This document shows positions 17,495 through 26,549 of a stretch of 64,000 nt of DNA, piece by piece. Source of the DNA: Haladaptatus salinisoli (GTDB lineage: Archaea > Halobacteriota > Halobacteria > Halobacteriales > Haladaptataceae); assembly GCF_020614375.1 (NCBI RefSeq), contig NZ_CP085327.1:310001-374000 (forward strand), given 5' to 3'. A program made the position numbers and the translations under genes. The notes beneath the pieces were generated by a model. It was not told the origin of the DNA. It did not search any database and saw only the letters and a list, made by a program, of their open reading frames with translations. The first letter of the stretch is position 1. Each line of letters starts with the position of its first letter.

Positions 17495-18397
17495 CTACAG
17501 CCACCCGTCGAGAAGCGAATCGCGCTCGTGCGGGCGTTCGACCGTGACGACCGTGTTGTACGCTTCCGACCGAACCTCTCCGGTGGTCGAGCCGAACACG
17601 AACTCCCGAAGCCTGTTCTTTCGCGGCGCGCCCATCACGGTCGCGTCGTAGTACCGGGACTGTTCCACGATGGCGTCCGCGGGGTCGTCGGCTTCCAGCA
17701 CCCACGAATCCACCTCCTCGAACTCGCCGAGTCGCTCGCGGGCGGCGGCGACGTACTCCTCCGCGTCGTCGCGCTCTCGGTCTCCGGAACCCTCCTCGAC
17801 CACGTGGAGGAGCTCTATCCACGCGCCGCGCACCTCGGCGATGCTTCGAGCCACGTCGACGGCCAGCCCGGAGTGGGGACCCCCGGCGACCGGAACGAGG
17901 ACGGAAGAGAGGGTAGACGAGGCGTGTTTTCCACCGACGGTGACGATGTCGCTGTCGGCGTTTCCGGCGACGCGCGCGGAGGCGGGTCGTCCGAAGGGAA
18001 CGACCGGTTCGGACTCGTCCAAGACGAGGATACCCGCGGAGAAGTCCTCGCTCGCTTCCTCGACGATGGCGGAGAACGTGCGCCCCGCGCGGGCCGTGCC
18101 CCGAGTTCGAACCTCCGTCTCCGAGTCGAGCGACGTTCGAAGCACCCGTCGGGCCGCCGTCCGGTGCTCGTCCAGCAGTTCGTCCGTGATGTCGAGCGGC
18201 GTTCCGGACGGTCGAACCACGGCGTTGACGATGATCGCTTCGCCGCCTCGGGCGGCGGCGAGGGACGCGGCGAGTTTGACGGTTCGCTCGTCGGCCGTTC
18301 CGTCAAGGAGCGGAACGACGACGTTTCGCCGGGTCGCCTCGCTACCGCCCCCCGCGTACAGGAGCGAAGGAGTCCACGGTGCGGGACTCACATTCAT
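17495..18397 (-). CDS. Universal stress protein with two Usp domains
   Basis: A 300-aa protein built from two tandem UspA folds. Domain 1 (about 25-150) begins NVVVPLLDGTADERTVKLAASLA. Domain 2 (about 160-290) begins SSVLVPVAGGPHSGLAVDVARSIA and ends with the nucleotide-loop-like VMGAPRKNRLREFVFGSTTGEV, a variant of the G-x2-G-x9-G(S/T) motif. Usp proteins are cytoplasmic and often bind ATP; tandem forms are frequent in haloarchaea, sometimes alongside transporters. Specific role unknown. It is convergent with the ligase gene, 16 bp apart. Confidence 0.87.
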   Translation of the reverse strand: MNVSPAPWTPSLLYAGGGSEATRRNVVVPLLDGTADERTVKLAASLAAARGGEAIIVNAVVRPSGTPLDITDELLDEHRTAARRVLRTSLDSETEVRTRGTARAGRTFSAIVEEASEDFSAGILVLDESEPVVPFGRPASARVAGNADSDIVTVGGKHASSTLSSVLVPVAGGPHSGLAVDVARSIAEVRGAWIELLHVVEEGSGDRERDDAEEYVAAARERLGEFEEVDSWVLEADDPADAIVEQSRYYDATVMGAPRKNRLREFVFGSTTGEVRSEAYNTVVTVERPHERDSLLDGWL

Positions 18398-18571
18398 ACC
18401 CTATGGCTCTTGTCGATACCGTATAAATCGTAGGGTTAACTTTCATATTCCCGAATCTAACGCGCCGAGCGCGAGGCCGTCTCGTTCGAGGGTACGAGCG
18501 TTTCGCACGACGAAAACGGGGAGTTCGAGGCGGGCGGGAGCGAGCCGACGACGCGAGAAGTGACGGGTTCG

Positions 18572-18964
18572 TTACGGTTTGTACACGCGCCCTCGGAAGA
18601 CGGCGACGGTCTCCTCGCCGGCGGTCACGTCCACCCGGTACGACGCGGTGCGCCGACTCTCGTGGTCCCGCTCAGCGACCGCGACCAGGGTCTCGCCGAC
18701 CTCCGCCGCGGCGAGGTACGAGACGTTCGTCTCCAGCGCGAGCGCCGTCTCGCCCTCGGCGTTCGACGCCGCCGCGAACGCCGCGTCCGCGAGCGAGTAG
18801 ACCGCGCCGCCGTGGGGCGTCCCGTGGAAGTTCAACAGCTCCTCGGTGACGGCGAGTTCGGTTCGCGCGGTGCCCGGTCCGAGGTCCGCGAGTTCGATTC
18901 CGAGCGTCGCGCAGAAGGGGTCGGCGGCGATTTTCTCGTGGCGGTCGTCCGGGATATCGGCCAT
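18572..18964 (-). CDS. paaI: PaaI-type hotdog-fold acyl-CoA thioesterase
   Basis: A 130-aa hotdog thioesterase. The run DPFCATLGIELADLGPG, then LNFHGTPHGGAVYSLADAAFAAASN, matches PaaI closely, including the HGG turn and the downstream Asp. PaaI hydrolyses dead-end hydroxyphenylacetyl-CoA and related thioesters, rescuing CoA during phenylacetate catabolism. It is divergent from the MaoC hydratase with only 51 bp between starts and one AT-rich box that fits both promoters. Confidence 0.88.
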   Translation of the reverse strand: MADIPDDRHEKIAADPFCATLGIELADLGPGTARTELAVTEELLNFHGTPHGGAVYSLADAAFAAASNAEGETALALETNVSYLAAAEVGETLVAVAERDHESRRTASYRVDVTAGEETVAVFRGRVYKP

Positions 18965-18984
18965 AGATGGCGTCGGTGCAGTAG

Positions 18985-18995
18985 TTACTTATATT
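18985..18995. promoter_or_regulatory. Shared TATA-like box between paaI and the MaoC gene
   Basis: The AT-rich block TTACTTATATT is the only such element in the 51-bp divergent gap. It lies about 25 nt before the plus-strand ATG (19016) and about 27 nt before the minus-strand ATG (18964), so it could serve as a TATA box in both directions. Confidence 0.45.
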
Positions 18996-19015
18996 CTACC
19001 CGAGTGGGTTCGCCC

Positions 19016-19477
19016 ATGCCCTACAGCTACGAACCCCACCACTTCGAGGATTTCGAGGAGGGCCAGACGTTCGAGAGCGTCGGTCGAACCGTCACCGAGT
19101 ACGACTTCGTGATGCACTCGGCGTTCACGGGCGACTGGACGGAACTCCACACGAACAAGCACTACGCGGAGGGCGAGTACTTCGGCGAGCGCGTGGCCCA
19201 CGGCCCGATGACGTTCTCGCTCGCCACCGGCTTCGTCTACCGGTGCGGGTTCTTGGAGCGCACCGTCCTCGCGTTCCTCGGGATGAACTACATGGACATC
19301 CCCGCGCCCGTCAAGATGGACGACACCATCTCGCTCGACATGGAGGTCACCGAAACGAAAGAACTCTCCAGCCGCGAGGACTCCGGCCTCGTCGTCATCG
19401 ACACCACGATGACGAATCAGGAGGACACCGTCGTCTTCGAGGGCGATATGAAGTTCCTCATCAAGCGCCGCGAATAA
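19016..19477 (+). CDS. MaoC family hydratase/dehydratase
   Basis: A 153-aa single-hotdog enzyme. The hydratase motif FTGDWTELHTNKHYAEGEYFGERVAHG contains the conserved Asp and His of R-specific enoyl-CoA hydratases and the RVAHGPM signature. It should add water to an enoyl- or oxepin-CoA. Next to paaI and paaK, a role equivalent to the C-terminal hydratase domain of bacterial PaaZ is an attractive inference, but generic acyl-CoA hydration cannot be excluded. No aldehyde dehydrogenase domain is fused or nearby. Confidence 0.85.
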   Translation: MPYSYEPHHFEDFEEGQTFESVGRTVTEYDFVMHSAFTGDWTELHTNKHYAEGEYFGERVAHGPMTFSLATGFVYRCGFLERTVLAFLGMNYMDIPAPVKMDDTISLDMEVTETKELSSREDSGLVVIDTTMTNQEDTVVFEGDMKFLIKRRE

Positions 19478-19494
19478 TCGTTCTCCCCCTCGGA

Positions 19495-21483
19495 TTACTT
19501 GATACCGACCGCGTCGACGAGGAGACGCTCTCCGCAGCCGAGGTACGCGTCGTAGCCGACGCCTCCGTCCGACCACGCGGAGTCGCTCGCCGAAACGCGA
19601 GCGATGCGGTTTCCGTCCGCGCCGCGGAGCGTCACCATGTGACCGCCGTTCGGGGCCCAATCCACGACGAGTTCGTACCACGACCCCTGGGAGAGGCTGT
19701 ACCCCGTCGAATCGGAGTCGAGTCGGTGCGCCGTCCCGTTCTCGTACCGGAACAGTACGAGGTCGTCGTTGGCGATATCGACCCGAACGAAGTAGCGGTC
19801 GTCGTGTCCCTGCACGCCGTACGAGAGGTTGCTGTCCGCCGCGCCGCCGTCCCCGCGGAGCCAGTAGCCGAACGTGTCGCCCGCACGCGGATAGGTCGGC
19901 AGCCCCGACGTGCTGATCATCTCGGTGTTCGTCCCGCCGATTTCGAGGGCGTTCCCGCCCCGCTCGGTCGGCGTCGAAACGACCCGCGCGCCCGACTCGC
20001 CCCGGTCGAACTCGTACTCGGCGAGCGTCCCGTCCTCGAACCCGTCGACCGTCGTCGTCGGAGAGTACGAACACGAGGGCGACGCACACGACGCCGAACC
20101 CGCATCGTTGTTTCGGCGAGCGACGCTGCTGGAGTTGTCGAGGACGATGGGTTCGCCGGTCACGTCGAACGACGACCCCGAGATTCGGCTGGCGTCGCAG
20201 TACTGTAACAGGATTCCGTCCCGGTCTGCGCCGGTCTGTTCGACGCAGCAGGACTCGAACACGGATCCCGGACGGCCGTACGCGCGGACGGCGGCGCTGC
20301 CGGGGTATCCGCCGGTGGTGTGCGACGCGTCGCCGGTCACCTGCACGTTCGTGCAGCGAACCGGGGCGGGCGTCGTCTCAGGCGGCGCGGCGTACATCGC
20401 CGCGGTCTCGTCCGTGTCGACCCTGATTCGCGTGCTCCGTATCTCGTGCGTTCCGCTCCCGCCGACGAGGACGCCGCCGTCGCTGACGGTGTCCGCGGCG
20501 AGCGTCACGTCGCAGTTCTCGACGGTCGCGTCCCGTCCGCGCAACCAGACGCCGCGCATGTTCGTCGGGAACTCCGGGTCGGAGTGCGGCGCGTCGACGA
20601 CCACGCAGCAGTCGCGAACCTCGCCCCCCGTCCCCGCGAGGCGAACGTTGGCGATGTTGTTGTTCCGGTACAGTCCGCCGACGACGCGGACGGTTCCGGT
20701 GCTCTTGCCCGATTGGTAGAGGCCGTTGTTCGGGAACCCCGCGAGGTGGCAGTTCCGGAATTCCAACTCCCCGGTCGTGTTCATCTCGACGAAGACGCCG
20801 ACGGCCCCGCTTCCGTCGGGGGCCCCGTCCGGCGCGCGGAGGTTCTCCACGAGCCCGGTTCCGGACGAGGTTCGAACCCCGAACAGGAACGGCCCCTTCG
20901 AACCGCCGTGGCGTCCGCGGTGGAGCACGTCCCGAACGAGGAGCCCGTCGTCGACGATGAGCTGCATCCGCGGCGCTTCCGGCGCGCCGCCCGCGTCGTG
21001 CCGGAGCCCCTCGTAGAGGATGTTGGACGACCCCGCACCGCCGAGCGATAACCAGTACGCGCCGGAATTTCCGGTGACGTCGTTGGTCGTGTCGAGCACG
21101 ATGGTCGCGCCGGGCTCGACGCCGACCATCCCGAAGTCGTGGAGCCCGTTCCCGAAGTCGAAGGTGAGGTCGGTGACCCGGTACTCGCCCTGCGGAAACT
21201 CCAGCTTCGTGTTGCTCCGGACGTTGTTCTGAAGCGCGTCGTCGATGGGCTCCTGCCCGGTCGGGTCCATTCCGAGGTCGTCGACGACGTCGTACGTGCG
21301 GTCGAACTGGAAGTCGTCGGTCGTCACCGCCGCGTCGACGGTTCCTCCGTTCGTCGACCCGCCGGTCGCCGCGGACGCGCCGCCGAGGGCGACGCCGGTG
21401 GTCAGCGCTCCGGCCGCGAGCTTCAGGTACGACCGTCTGTTCGTCGCGGACGTGTCGGCCGCCCGTTCTGGTGGTCCGGACAT
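19495..21483 (-). CDS. Tat-exported right-handed beta-helix protein with C-terminal sandwich domain
   Basis: A 662-aa secreted protein. A twin-arginine signal (NRRSYLKLAAGALTTGVALGG, about 20-40) is followed by a linker and a pectate-lyase-like beta-helix (about 60-440) marked by repeated short strand-turn units such as FRNCHLAGFPNNGLYQSG and YRNNNIANVR. A region with paired Cys comes next, then a C-terminal domain (about 480-660) resembling a concanavalin/LamG-type jelly roll. It probably binds or cleaves polysaccharide at the cell surface; no catalytic residues can be assigned. It has a smaller paralogue at 44738-45619. ATG at 21483 is supported by a TATA-like ATTAATAAAT (21506-21515). Confidence 0.82.
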   Translation of the reverse strand: MSGPPERAADTSATNRRSYLKLAAGALTTGVALGGASAATGGSTNGGTVDAAVTTDDFQFDRTYDVVDDLGMDPTGQEPIDDALQNNVRSNTKLEFPQGEYRVTDLTFDFGNGLHDFGMVGVEPGATIVLDTTNDVTGNSGAYWLSLGGAGSSNILYEGLRHDAGGAPEAPRMQLIVDDGLLVRDVLHRGRHGGSKGPFLFGVRTSSGTGLVENLRAPDGAPDGSGAVGVFVEMNTTGELEFRNCHLAGFPNNGLYQSGKSTGTVRVVGGLYRNNNIANVRLAGTGGEVRDCCVVVDAPHSDPEFPTNMRGVWLRGRDATVENCDVTLAADTVSDGGVLVGGSGTHEIRSTRIRVDTDETAAMYAAPPETTPAPVRCTNVQVTGDASHTTGGYPGSAAVRAYGRPGSVFESCCVEQTGADRDGILLQYCDASRISGSSFDVTGEPIVLDNSSSVARRNNDAGSASCASPSCSYSPTTTVDGFEDGTLAEYEFDRGESGARVVSTPTERGGNALEIGGTNTEMISTSGLPTYPRAGDTFGYWLRGDGGAADSNLSYGVQGHDDRYFVRVDIANDDLVLFRYENGTAHRLDSDSTGYSLSQGSWYELVVDWAPNGGHMVTLRGADGNRIARVSASDSAWSDGGVGYDAYLGCGERLLVDAVGIK

Positions 21484-21627
21484 GTTCTGACGTACGACCA
21501 CGTGAATTAATAAATGATATTAGTTGAAAAGTTACTAAATTCAGTATCCAATTACTCAAAATCACTTCGAATCTGAACGAGGTACGGTTCGCCTATCTTT
21601 TTGAGGACGATGCGAGTACTGTCCGGT

Positions 21628-22503
21628 ATGCCAATCGACGTGCTCGCCGCGGAGGACGAACCGCGCGCCATCGACACGCACGCCCACCAGCCGACGAAGG
21701 AGTTCCTGGAGGACGCCGGCGGGCAGATGATGGAGGACGCGGCGAACAAGTTCGGCGCGAAGATGGAGACGGACACCTACGACTCGCTCGTCGAGGAGTA
21801 CCACGAGGCCGGAATCGGAAAAACGGTGCTGCTAGGGTGGGACGCCGAGACGAACACCGGGAACCCGCCGGTTCCGAACGACTACGTCGCCGAGGTGCGC
21901 GACGAGTACCCCGACTTCTTCGTCGGGTTCGGCAGCGTCGACCCGCTGAAAGACGACTGCGTCGAGGAGGCGGAGCGCGTCGTCGAGGACCTCGACCTCT
22001 CCGGGTTCAAGTTCCAACAGATCGCGCAGGGGTTCGACCCGAGCGACCCCGACCACGAGGAACTCTTCTCGACCATCGAAGACCTCGGCGTTCCGGTCGT
22101 CTTCCACGGCGGCAACTCGACGCTCGGCGCCGGCAGTCCCGGCGGCCGGGGGCTGAAGATAAAGTACGGTAATCCGATGCTCATCGACGACGTCGCCGCC
22201 GAGCATCCCGACCTGCAGATTCTCCTCGCGCACCCGGCGTTCCCGTGGGAGCGGGAACAGCTCGCCATCTGCCAGCAGAAGGGCAACGTCTACATGGACC
22301 TCTCGGGCTGGCTGCCGAAGTACATCGACGACCAGGTGCTCCACTACGCGCGGACGCTGCTGCAGGACAAGGTGATGTTCGGCACCGACTACCCGATGAT
22401 TCGACCCGGCGAGTGGCTGAGCCAGTTCGAGGAACTCGACTTCCCGGAGGAGGTACAGCGCAAGATACTCTGGGAGAACGCTGAGGAGTTCCTCGACCTG
22501 TAA
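21628..22503 (+). CDS. Amidohydrolase-2 family metal-dependent hydrolase or decarboxylase
   Basis: A 291-aa TIM-barrel protein. Metal-site landmarks appear in order: the HxH of AIDTHAHQPT (His18, His20), a Lys in SGFKFQQIAQGF, VVFHGGN, the His of LAHPAFPWE, and the Asp of MFGTDYPMI. This is the pattern of PF04909 enzymes, which include ACMSD-like and gamma-resorcylate decarboxylases and many uncharacterised hydrolases. Substrate unknown. ATG at 21628 gives the best family-like N-terminus; ATG at 21610 is an alternative. Confidence 0.85.
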   Translation: MPIDVLAAEDEPRAIDTHAHQPTKEFLEDAGGQMMEDAANKFGAKMETDTYDSLVEEYHEAGIGKTVLLGWDAETNTGNPPVPNDYVAEVRDEYPDFFVGFGSVDPLKDDCVEEAERVVEDLDLSGFKFQQIAQGFDPSDPDHEELFSTIEDLGVPVVFHGGNSTLGAGSPGGRGLKIKYGNPMLIDDVAAEHPDLQILLAHPAFPWEREQLAICQQKGNVYMDLSGWLPKYIDDQVLHYARTLLQDKVMFGTDYPMIRPGEWLSQFEELDFPEEVQRKILWENAEEFLDL

Positions 22504-22620
22504 CGAGCGCCATCCGTCGCCGTCGGTTCGGCTTAATCGGCGAATCCGAGGTAAGCGGCGATGAACGCGCTTTTCAAACGGCGTATAACAAGGAGCGGCG
22601 CGGGAGATTGGCGTCTATCA

Positions 22621-22899
22621 ATGGTCGCACGCCGCGCTCGACACGACTCGGCAGTCGCTCCGCTAGCGGAGCTTTCTTCGCCGCGGACGAAACTGGTGTA
22701 CCTCTACCTTAACGTCGTCGATGAGGCGACCGTAGAGGAGCTGCACGAAGCGCTAGGAATCCGATACATGGAGCTGTACAGCGCGCTTCGAATCCTGCGG
22801 GAACGCGACGACGTTCGATTCGAACGCGATTCCTATCGTCGTCTCGGCGAGGACGAACCCGATTCCGAACTCGCCGAACGACCGAGTCGAGCGCAGTAA
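22621..22899 (+). CDS. Small winged-helix DNA-binding protein
   Basis: A 92-aa protein with one winged helix-turn-helix (about residues 22-75: SPRTKLVYLYLNVVDEATV...LHEALGIRYMELYSALRILRE), followed by an acidic tail. It resembles the MarR/TrmB-type helices used by many haloarchaeal regulators. Targets unknown. The frame is open to 22561, but the residues before Met at 22621 are basic and unlikely. It precedes the GNAT and methyltransferase genes on the same strand. Confidence 0.75.
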   Translation: MVARRARHDSAVAPLAELSSPRTKLVYLYLNVVDEATVEELHEALGIRYMELYSALRILRERDDVRFERDSYRRLGEDEPDSELAERPSRAQ

Positions 22900-22969
22900 C
22901 GTCGACCAGCGAGCCGCTTCCCACCGCATAACTATGGATGAAAATACGTAATTCCGTGGACGAGATGCG

Positions 22970-24085
22970 ATGTCCGCACTAAACAGTAGCGCCGGAGATG
23001 CGTACGTCGTGCGATGGTTCGAGGACGGCGACGTATCCGATTTCCTCGCACTCGACCGTGCGGTCTTTCAACGAGAACGGGACGAACGCTGGTTCGAGTG
23101 GAAGTACGAGGACAACCCCTACGTCGATCACGTCCCGATACTCGTCGTCGAAAACGAGGACGACATCGTCGGCGCTCGACCGTTTATCGCGTTCCGACTG
23201 CGCGCCGGCGCCGAGACGGTACTCGCGCTCCAACCGGCCGATACCATGGTCCATCCGGAACACCGCCGTCGGGGGTTGTTCACCCGCATGACCGAGCGGG
23301 CTATCGACCACTACGCGAACCGCGAACCGGCCTTCTTCTTCAACTTCCCCAACCAGCGGTCGAGACCGGGGTACCTGAAGCTCGGATGGCAGATCGTCGG
23401 CGACCGGGTAACGTACTACCGGATTCAGAATCCGGCGGCGTTTTTCGGCGGCGACGGCCGGATTCCGTCGCGCCTCGCCGAACTGGCCGTCCAGCTCACG
23501 GGCGACGTTCGCGAGTTTCGCCGCACCCCGGCGGACGCGGCGGGAGAGTTCTCGGTCGACAGGTACCCGGGAACCCGCGCATCGATTCTCGCCGAGTTGT
23601 ACGAAACCCGTCCTCCGGACGGGTTTCACGCGCTGCGCGACGAGACGTTCTATCGGTGGCGTTTCGCCAGTCCGGCGTGGAGTCGCGCCACGTACGTCGC
23701 CTCGCAGGGCGGCCAGCCCGTCGCCGGAATCGTCGTCAGAAACCGGACGACCGCCGAAGGCGTCTCCGTCACCCAACTCGCGGACGTCGTTCCGCTGGCG
23801 GAAACCGAGCGACGAACCCGCGCCCTCGCCCGACTCGTAGAGCGCATCGTCGCCGACCACGCGAGCTCCGATATCCTCGCCGTCGCGGAGGGCGGTGTTC
23901 CCCGGCGCTTACTGACCGAGTTCGGCTTCGTCGGCGACGCGACGCCGCCGCTCTCGTGGATGTCGGACTTCGACTGCCGCCTCGTCGCGTTACCGCTCGG
24001 CGGTACCGGGTGGACGGTCGGGGGGGAACGGCTGAGCCACCGCTCGAACTGGCACGTCTCGTTCGCCGAACGGGACACCGCGTAG
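22970..24085 (+). CDS. GNAT-fold acetyltransferase, probably surface-glycan related
   Basis: A 371-aa protein with a first GNAT domain (about 12-170): RDERWFEWKYEDNPY, then QPADTMVHPEHRRRGLFTRM containing the acetyl-CoA loop HRRRGLF. A second, degenerate GNAT-like half (about 200-330) follows, with FYRWRFASPAW. The W..WKY..NP motif is typical of acetyltransferases found in polysaccharide and protein-glycosylation loci. The substrate is inferred only by context (a methyltransferase follows). Confidence 0.82.
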   Translation: MSALNSSAGDAYVVRWFEDGDVSDFLALDRAVFQRERDERWFEWKYEDNPYVDHVPILVVENEDDIVGARPFIAFRLRAGAETVLALQPADTMVHPEHRRRGLFTRMTERAIDHYANREPAFFFNFPNQRSRPGYLKLGWQIVGDRVTYYRIQNPAAFFGGDGRIPSRLAELAVQLTGDVREFRRTPADAAGEFSVDRYPGTRASILAELYETRPPDGFHALRDETFYRWRFASPAWSRATYVASQGGQPVAGIVVRNRTTAEGVSVTQLADVVPLAETERRTRALARLVERIVADHASSDILAVAEGGVPRRLLTEFGFVGDATPPLSWMSDFDCRLVALPLGGTGWTVGGERLSHRSNWHVSFAERDTA

Positions 24086-24151
24086 GAACTCGATACCGGT
24101 CGATCTGTCGGGGCATAACAAAACGTCCAGACGGGGAATCCACGCCGAGAC

Positions 24152-25051
24152 ATGGACAGCAGAACTCGAAACGCGCTGGCGTCGGTCGCCCGACTGTACC
24201 GGTTCGCGCTCCTGGCGGCGAGCGCTCCGGTCGTCCTCGCGGAGTACTTTCGGAGCGAGACGGGGAGCGAGTACGGCGTCGGATTCGTCGATAAGGTCGC
24301 GCTGGCCGCGAAGATGCTCCGGAATAACCTCCGGATTCAGACGGGGTCGACGTTTCTGGAACACCTCGTGATGGCGACGAAGGCGTTGACGATTCCCGCG
24401 GACGAGGAGGGGTGTCTGGTGGAGTGCGGGTGCTACAAGGGCGGAAGCACGGCGAACCTCTCGCTCGTCGCCGGACTCTGCGACCGCCCGCTGGAGGTCT
24501 TCGATTCGTTCGACGGGATGCCGGACCCCGCCGAAGACGACCGCGAGCACGTTCTCGTCAAGTCGGAGCAGATTCACACGTACGACGAGGACGCGTGGGG
24601 CGCGCCGATAGAGGAAGTGCAGGAGAACATCGCGCGGTACGGCGACATCTCGGTCTGCACGTTCCACGAGGGCTACTTCGAGGAGACGATGCCGTCGTTC
24701 GAGGAGCCGTGCGCGCTCGTCTTCCTCGACGTGGGCCTGCGCGAATCGGCCGAAACGTGCCTCCGTCACCTCTGGCCGCGGTTGCGACCGGGCGGATACC
24801 TGTTCACCCACGACGTCAAACACATGGAGATTTCCACCCTCTTTTTCGACGCGGACTGGTGGCGAGCGACCCTCGACCGGGAACCGCCGGGGTTGGTGGG
24901 TGCGGGAAGCGGTCTCGGCCTCCACCCGGAGAGCAACGGGTTCGGTAGCCTGCTGGGATACATCGTGAAAGCGCCGGACTCGTCGATGTTCGAGATGGTC
25001 GCCGAAACCGGCGAGGGGGAGAACTGCGTCGAAATCGCTCGCAAACAGTAG
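24152..25051 (+). CDS. TylF/MycF-like O-methyltransferase
   Basis: A 299-aa SAM-dependent methyltransferase. The SAM loop LVECGCYKGGSTANLSLVAGL and the acidic VFDSFDGMPDP match the TylF (macrocin O-methyltransferase) family, with the metal/substrate segment FLDVGLRESAETCLRHLWPRL and FTHDVKHME later. It probably methylates a hydroxyl on a sugar of a surface glycan, by analogy with sugar O-methyltransferases and its GNAT neighbour. The length is slightly above the family norm because of an N-terminal hydrophobic stretch. Confidence 0.85.
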   Translation: MDSRTRNALASVARLYRFALLAASAPVVLAEYFRSETGSEYGVGFVDKVALAAKMLRNNLRIQTGSTFLEHLVMATKALTIPADEEGCLVECGCYKGGSTANLSLVAGLCDRPLEVFDSFDGMPDPAEDDREHVLVKSEQIHTYDEDAWGAPIEEVQENIARYGDISVCTFHEGYFEETMPSFEEPCALVFLDVGLRESAETCLRHLWPRLRPGGYLFTHDVKHMEISTLFFDADWWRATLDREPPGLVGAGSGLGLHPESNGFGSLLGYIVKAPDSSMFEMVAETGEGENCVEIARKQ

Positions 25052-25166
25052 CGGTGAAACGGCGCGCTCCGCCGACCGGAGCGCTCGGCGTCGCGGCCGA
25101 AATCGGTCGAATCGGGGCGACGGAGTTTTTGTGGCTATCGACCGTAGGCCGAGGTGGTGATAGAAC

Positions 25167-26531
25167 GTGGAACACTTCGACGTCGTCGTCGTCGGCGGCG
25201 GTACCGGAAACAAGGTCGCGCTCGCCGCGGCGAACCGGGGGATGGACGCCGCGCTCGTCGAACGCGGACCGCTCGGCGGAACGTGCGTGAATCGCGGCTG
25301 TAACCCGTCGAAGTCGTTGATCCGCCGCGCGGACGTCGCCGAGACGATACGGCGGGCGGACGAGTTCGGCGTCGACGCCGAGATAACCGACGTCGACTTT
25401 CCGCGCATCGTCCGCGAGGTCACGACGACGGTCGACGAGAAGGCCGACGAGATGGAGCGCACGCATCGCCGACGCGACGACGTCACGCTCTACCGGGACG
25501 AAGCGCGCTTCGTCGACGACCGAACGTTGGAGGTGGGCGACGAGCGTATCGAGGGCGAGAAGGTGGTCGTCGCGGCCGGAGCGCGTCCCGTCGTTCCGCC
25601 GATCGACGGTCTCGACGACGTCGATTACCTCACGAGCGCGGACGCGTTGCGGCTCGAGGACCAGCCGGAACGCCTCGTCGTCGTCGGCGGCGGGTACATC
25701 GCCGCGGAACTCGGCTATTTCTACGAGGCGCTCGGGACGCGCGTGACCATCGTCGGACGGAGCGACGTCCTGCTCTCGAACGAAGACCGCGACGTCGCCG
25801 AGACGTTCACCGAGGCGGCGCGTCGCCGCCACACGGTTCACGTCGGATGCGAGGCGACCGAGGTTTCAGAGGACGGAGGGGAGGTGACGGTGACCGCCGA
25901 GGGGAGCGACGGCGAGACGGTGACGGTCGCCGGCGACCGTCTGCTCGTCGCCGCGGGTCGGCGGCCGAACACCGACCAACTCGACGTGGAGGAGGCGGGA
26001 ATCGACACCGACGACCGGGGGTACGTCGAGACGAACGAGTTTCTGGAGACGAGCGCCGAGAACGTCTGGGCGCAGGGCGACATCGCCGGCGGGTACCAGT
26101 TCAAGCACGCCGCGGACCGCGAGACGAAGTACGTCGTGAAGAACGCCCTCGACGGGGAGCGCGAGGCCGTCGATTACACGAGCATGGGTCACGCCGTCTT
26201 CACCTCGCCGCAGGTGGCCGCGACCGGAAAGACCGAGGAGGAGCTCCGAGACGCCGGACGGGAGTACGTCGTCGGTCGGTGCGCCTACGAGGACACCGTG
26301 ATGGGAAAGGCGCAGAAGGTTCGGGACGGGTTCGTGAAGGTGCTCGCCGACCCCGAGGACGGCGACATCCTCGGCTGTCACATCGTCGGCTCGGACGCCT
26401 CGACGCTGATTCACGAAGTCCTCCTCGCGCTGGCGAGCGGTTCCGGAACGGTGAGCGACGTGACCGACACGATTCACATTCACCCGGCGCTGAGCAAGGT
26501 CGTGCTGAAGGCGTTCGAGGACGCGGAGTGA
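25167..26531 (+). CDS. FAD-dependent pyridine nucleotide-disulfide oxidoreductase, lipoamide dehydrogenase-like
   Basis: A 454-aa flavoenzyme starting with GTG; no ATG lies near. The FAD-binding GGGTGNKVALAAANRG is followed by the redox disulfide GGTCVNRGCNPSKSL (Cys40, Cys45), the NAD(P) loop VVVGGGYIAAELGYFYEALG, and the second FAD motif VWAQGDIAGG. It should transfer electrons between NAD(P)H and a disulfide or thiol substrate. The C-terminal dimer/active-site motif reads HIHPALSK, with Lys where the catalytic dyad Glu is usual. Options include dihydrolipoyl dehydrogenase, bis-gamma-glutamylcystine reductase or an unknown reductase; it lacks the features of a mercuric reductase. Confidence 0.85.
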   Translation: MEHFDVVVVGGGTGNKVALAAANRGMDAALVERGPLGGTCVNRGCNPSKSLIRRADVAETIRRADEFGVDAEITDVDFPRIVREVTTTVDEKADEMERTHRRRDDVTLYRDEARFVDDRTLEVGDERIEGEKVVVAAGARPVVPPIDGLDDVDYLTSADALRLEDQPERLVVVGGGYIAAELGYFYEALGTRVTIVGRSDVLLSNEDRDVAETFTEAARRRHTVHVGCEATEVSEDGGEVTVTAEGSDGETVTVAGDRLLVAAGRRPNTDQLDVEEAGIDTDDRGYVETNEFLETSAENVWAQGDIAGGYQFKHAADRETKYVVKNALDGEREAVDYTSMGHAVFTSPQVAATGKTEEELRDAGREYVVGRCAYEDTVMGKAQKVRDGFVKVLADPEDGDILGCHIVGSDASTLIHEVLLALASGSGTVSDVTDTIHIHPALSKVVLKAFEDAE

Positions 26532-26549
26532 GTTCGCCGCGTCGATTCG

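Noticed and set aside
25167..26531. Mercuric reductase
   Set aside because: No N-terminal HMA domain and no C-terminal vicinal cysteine pair; only the shared disulfide-oxidoreductase core is present.
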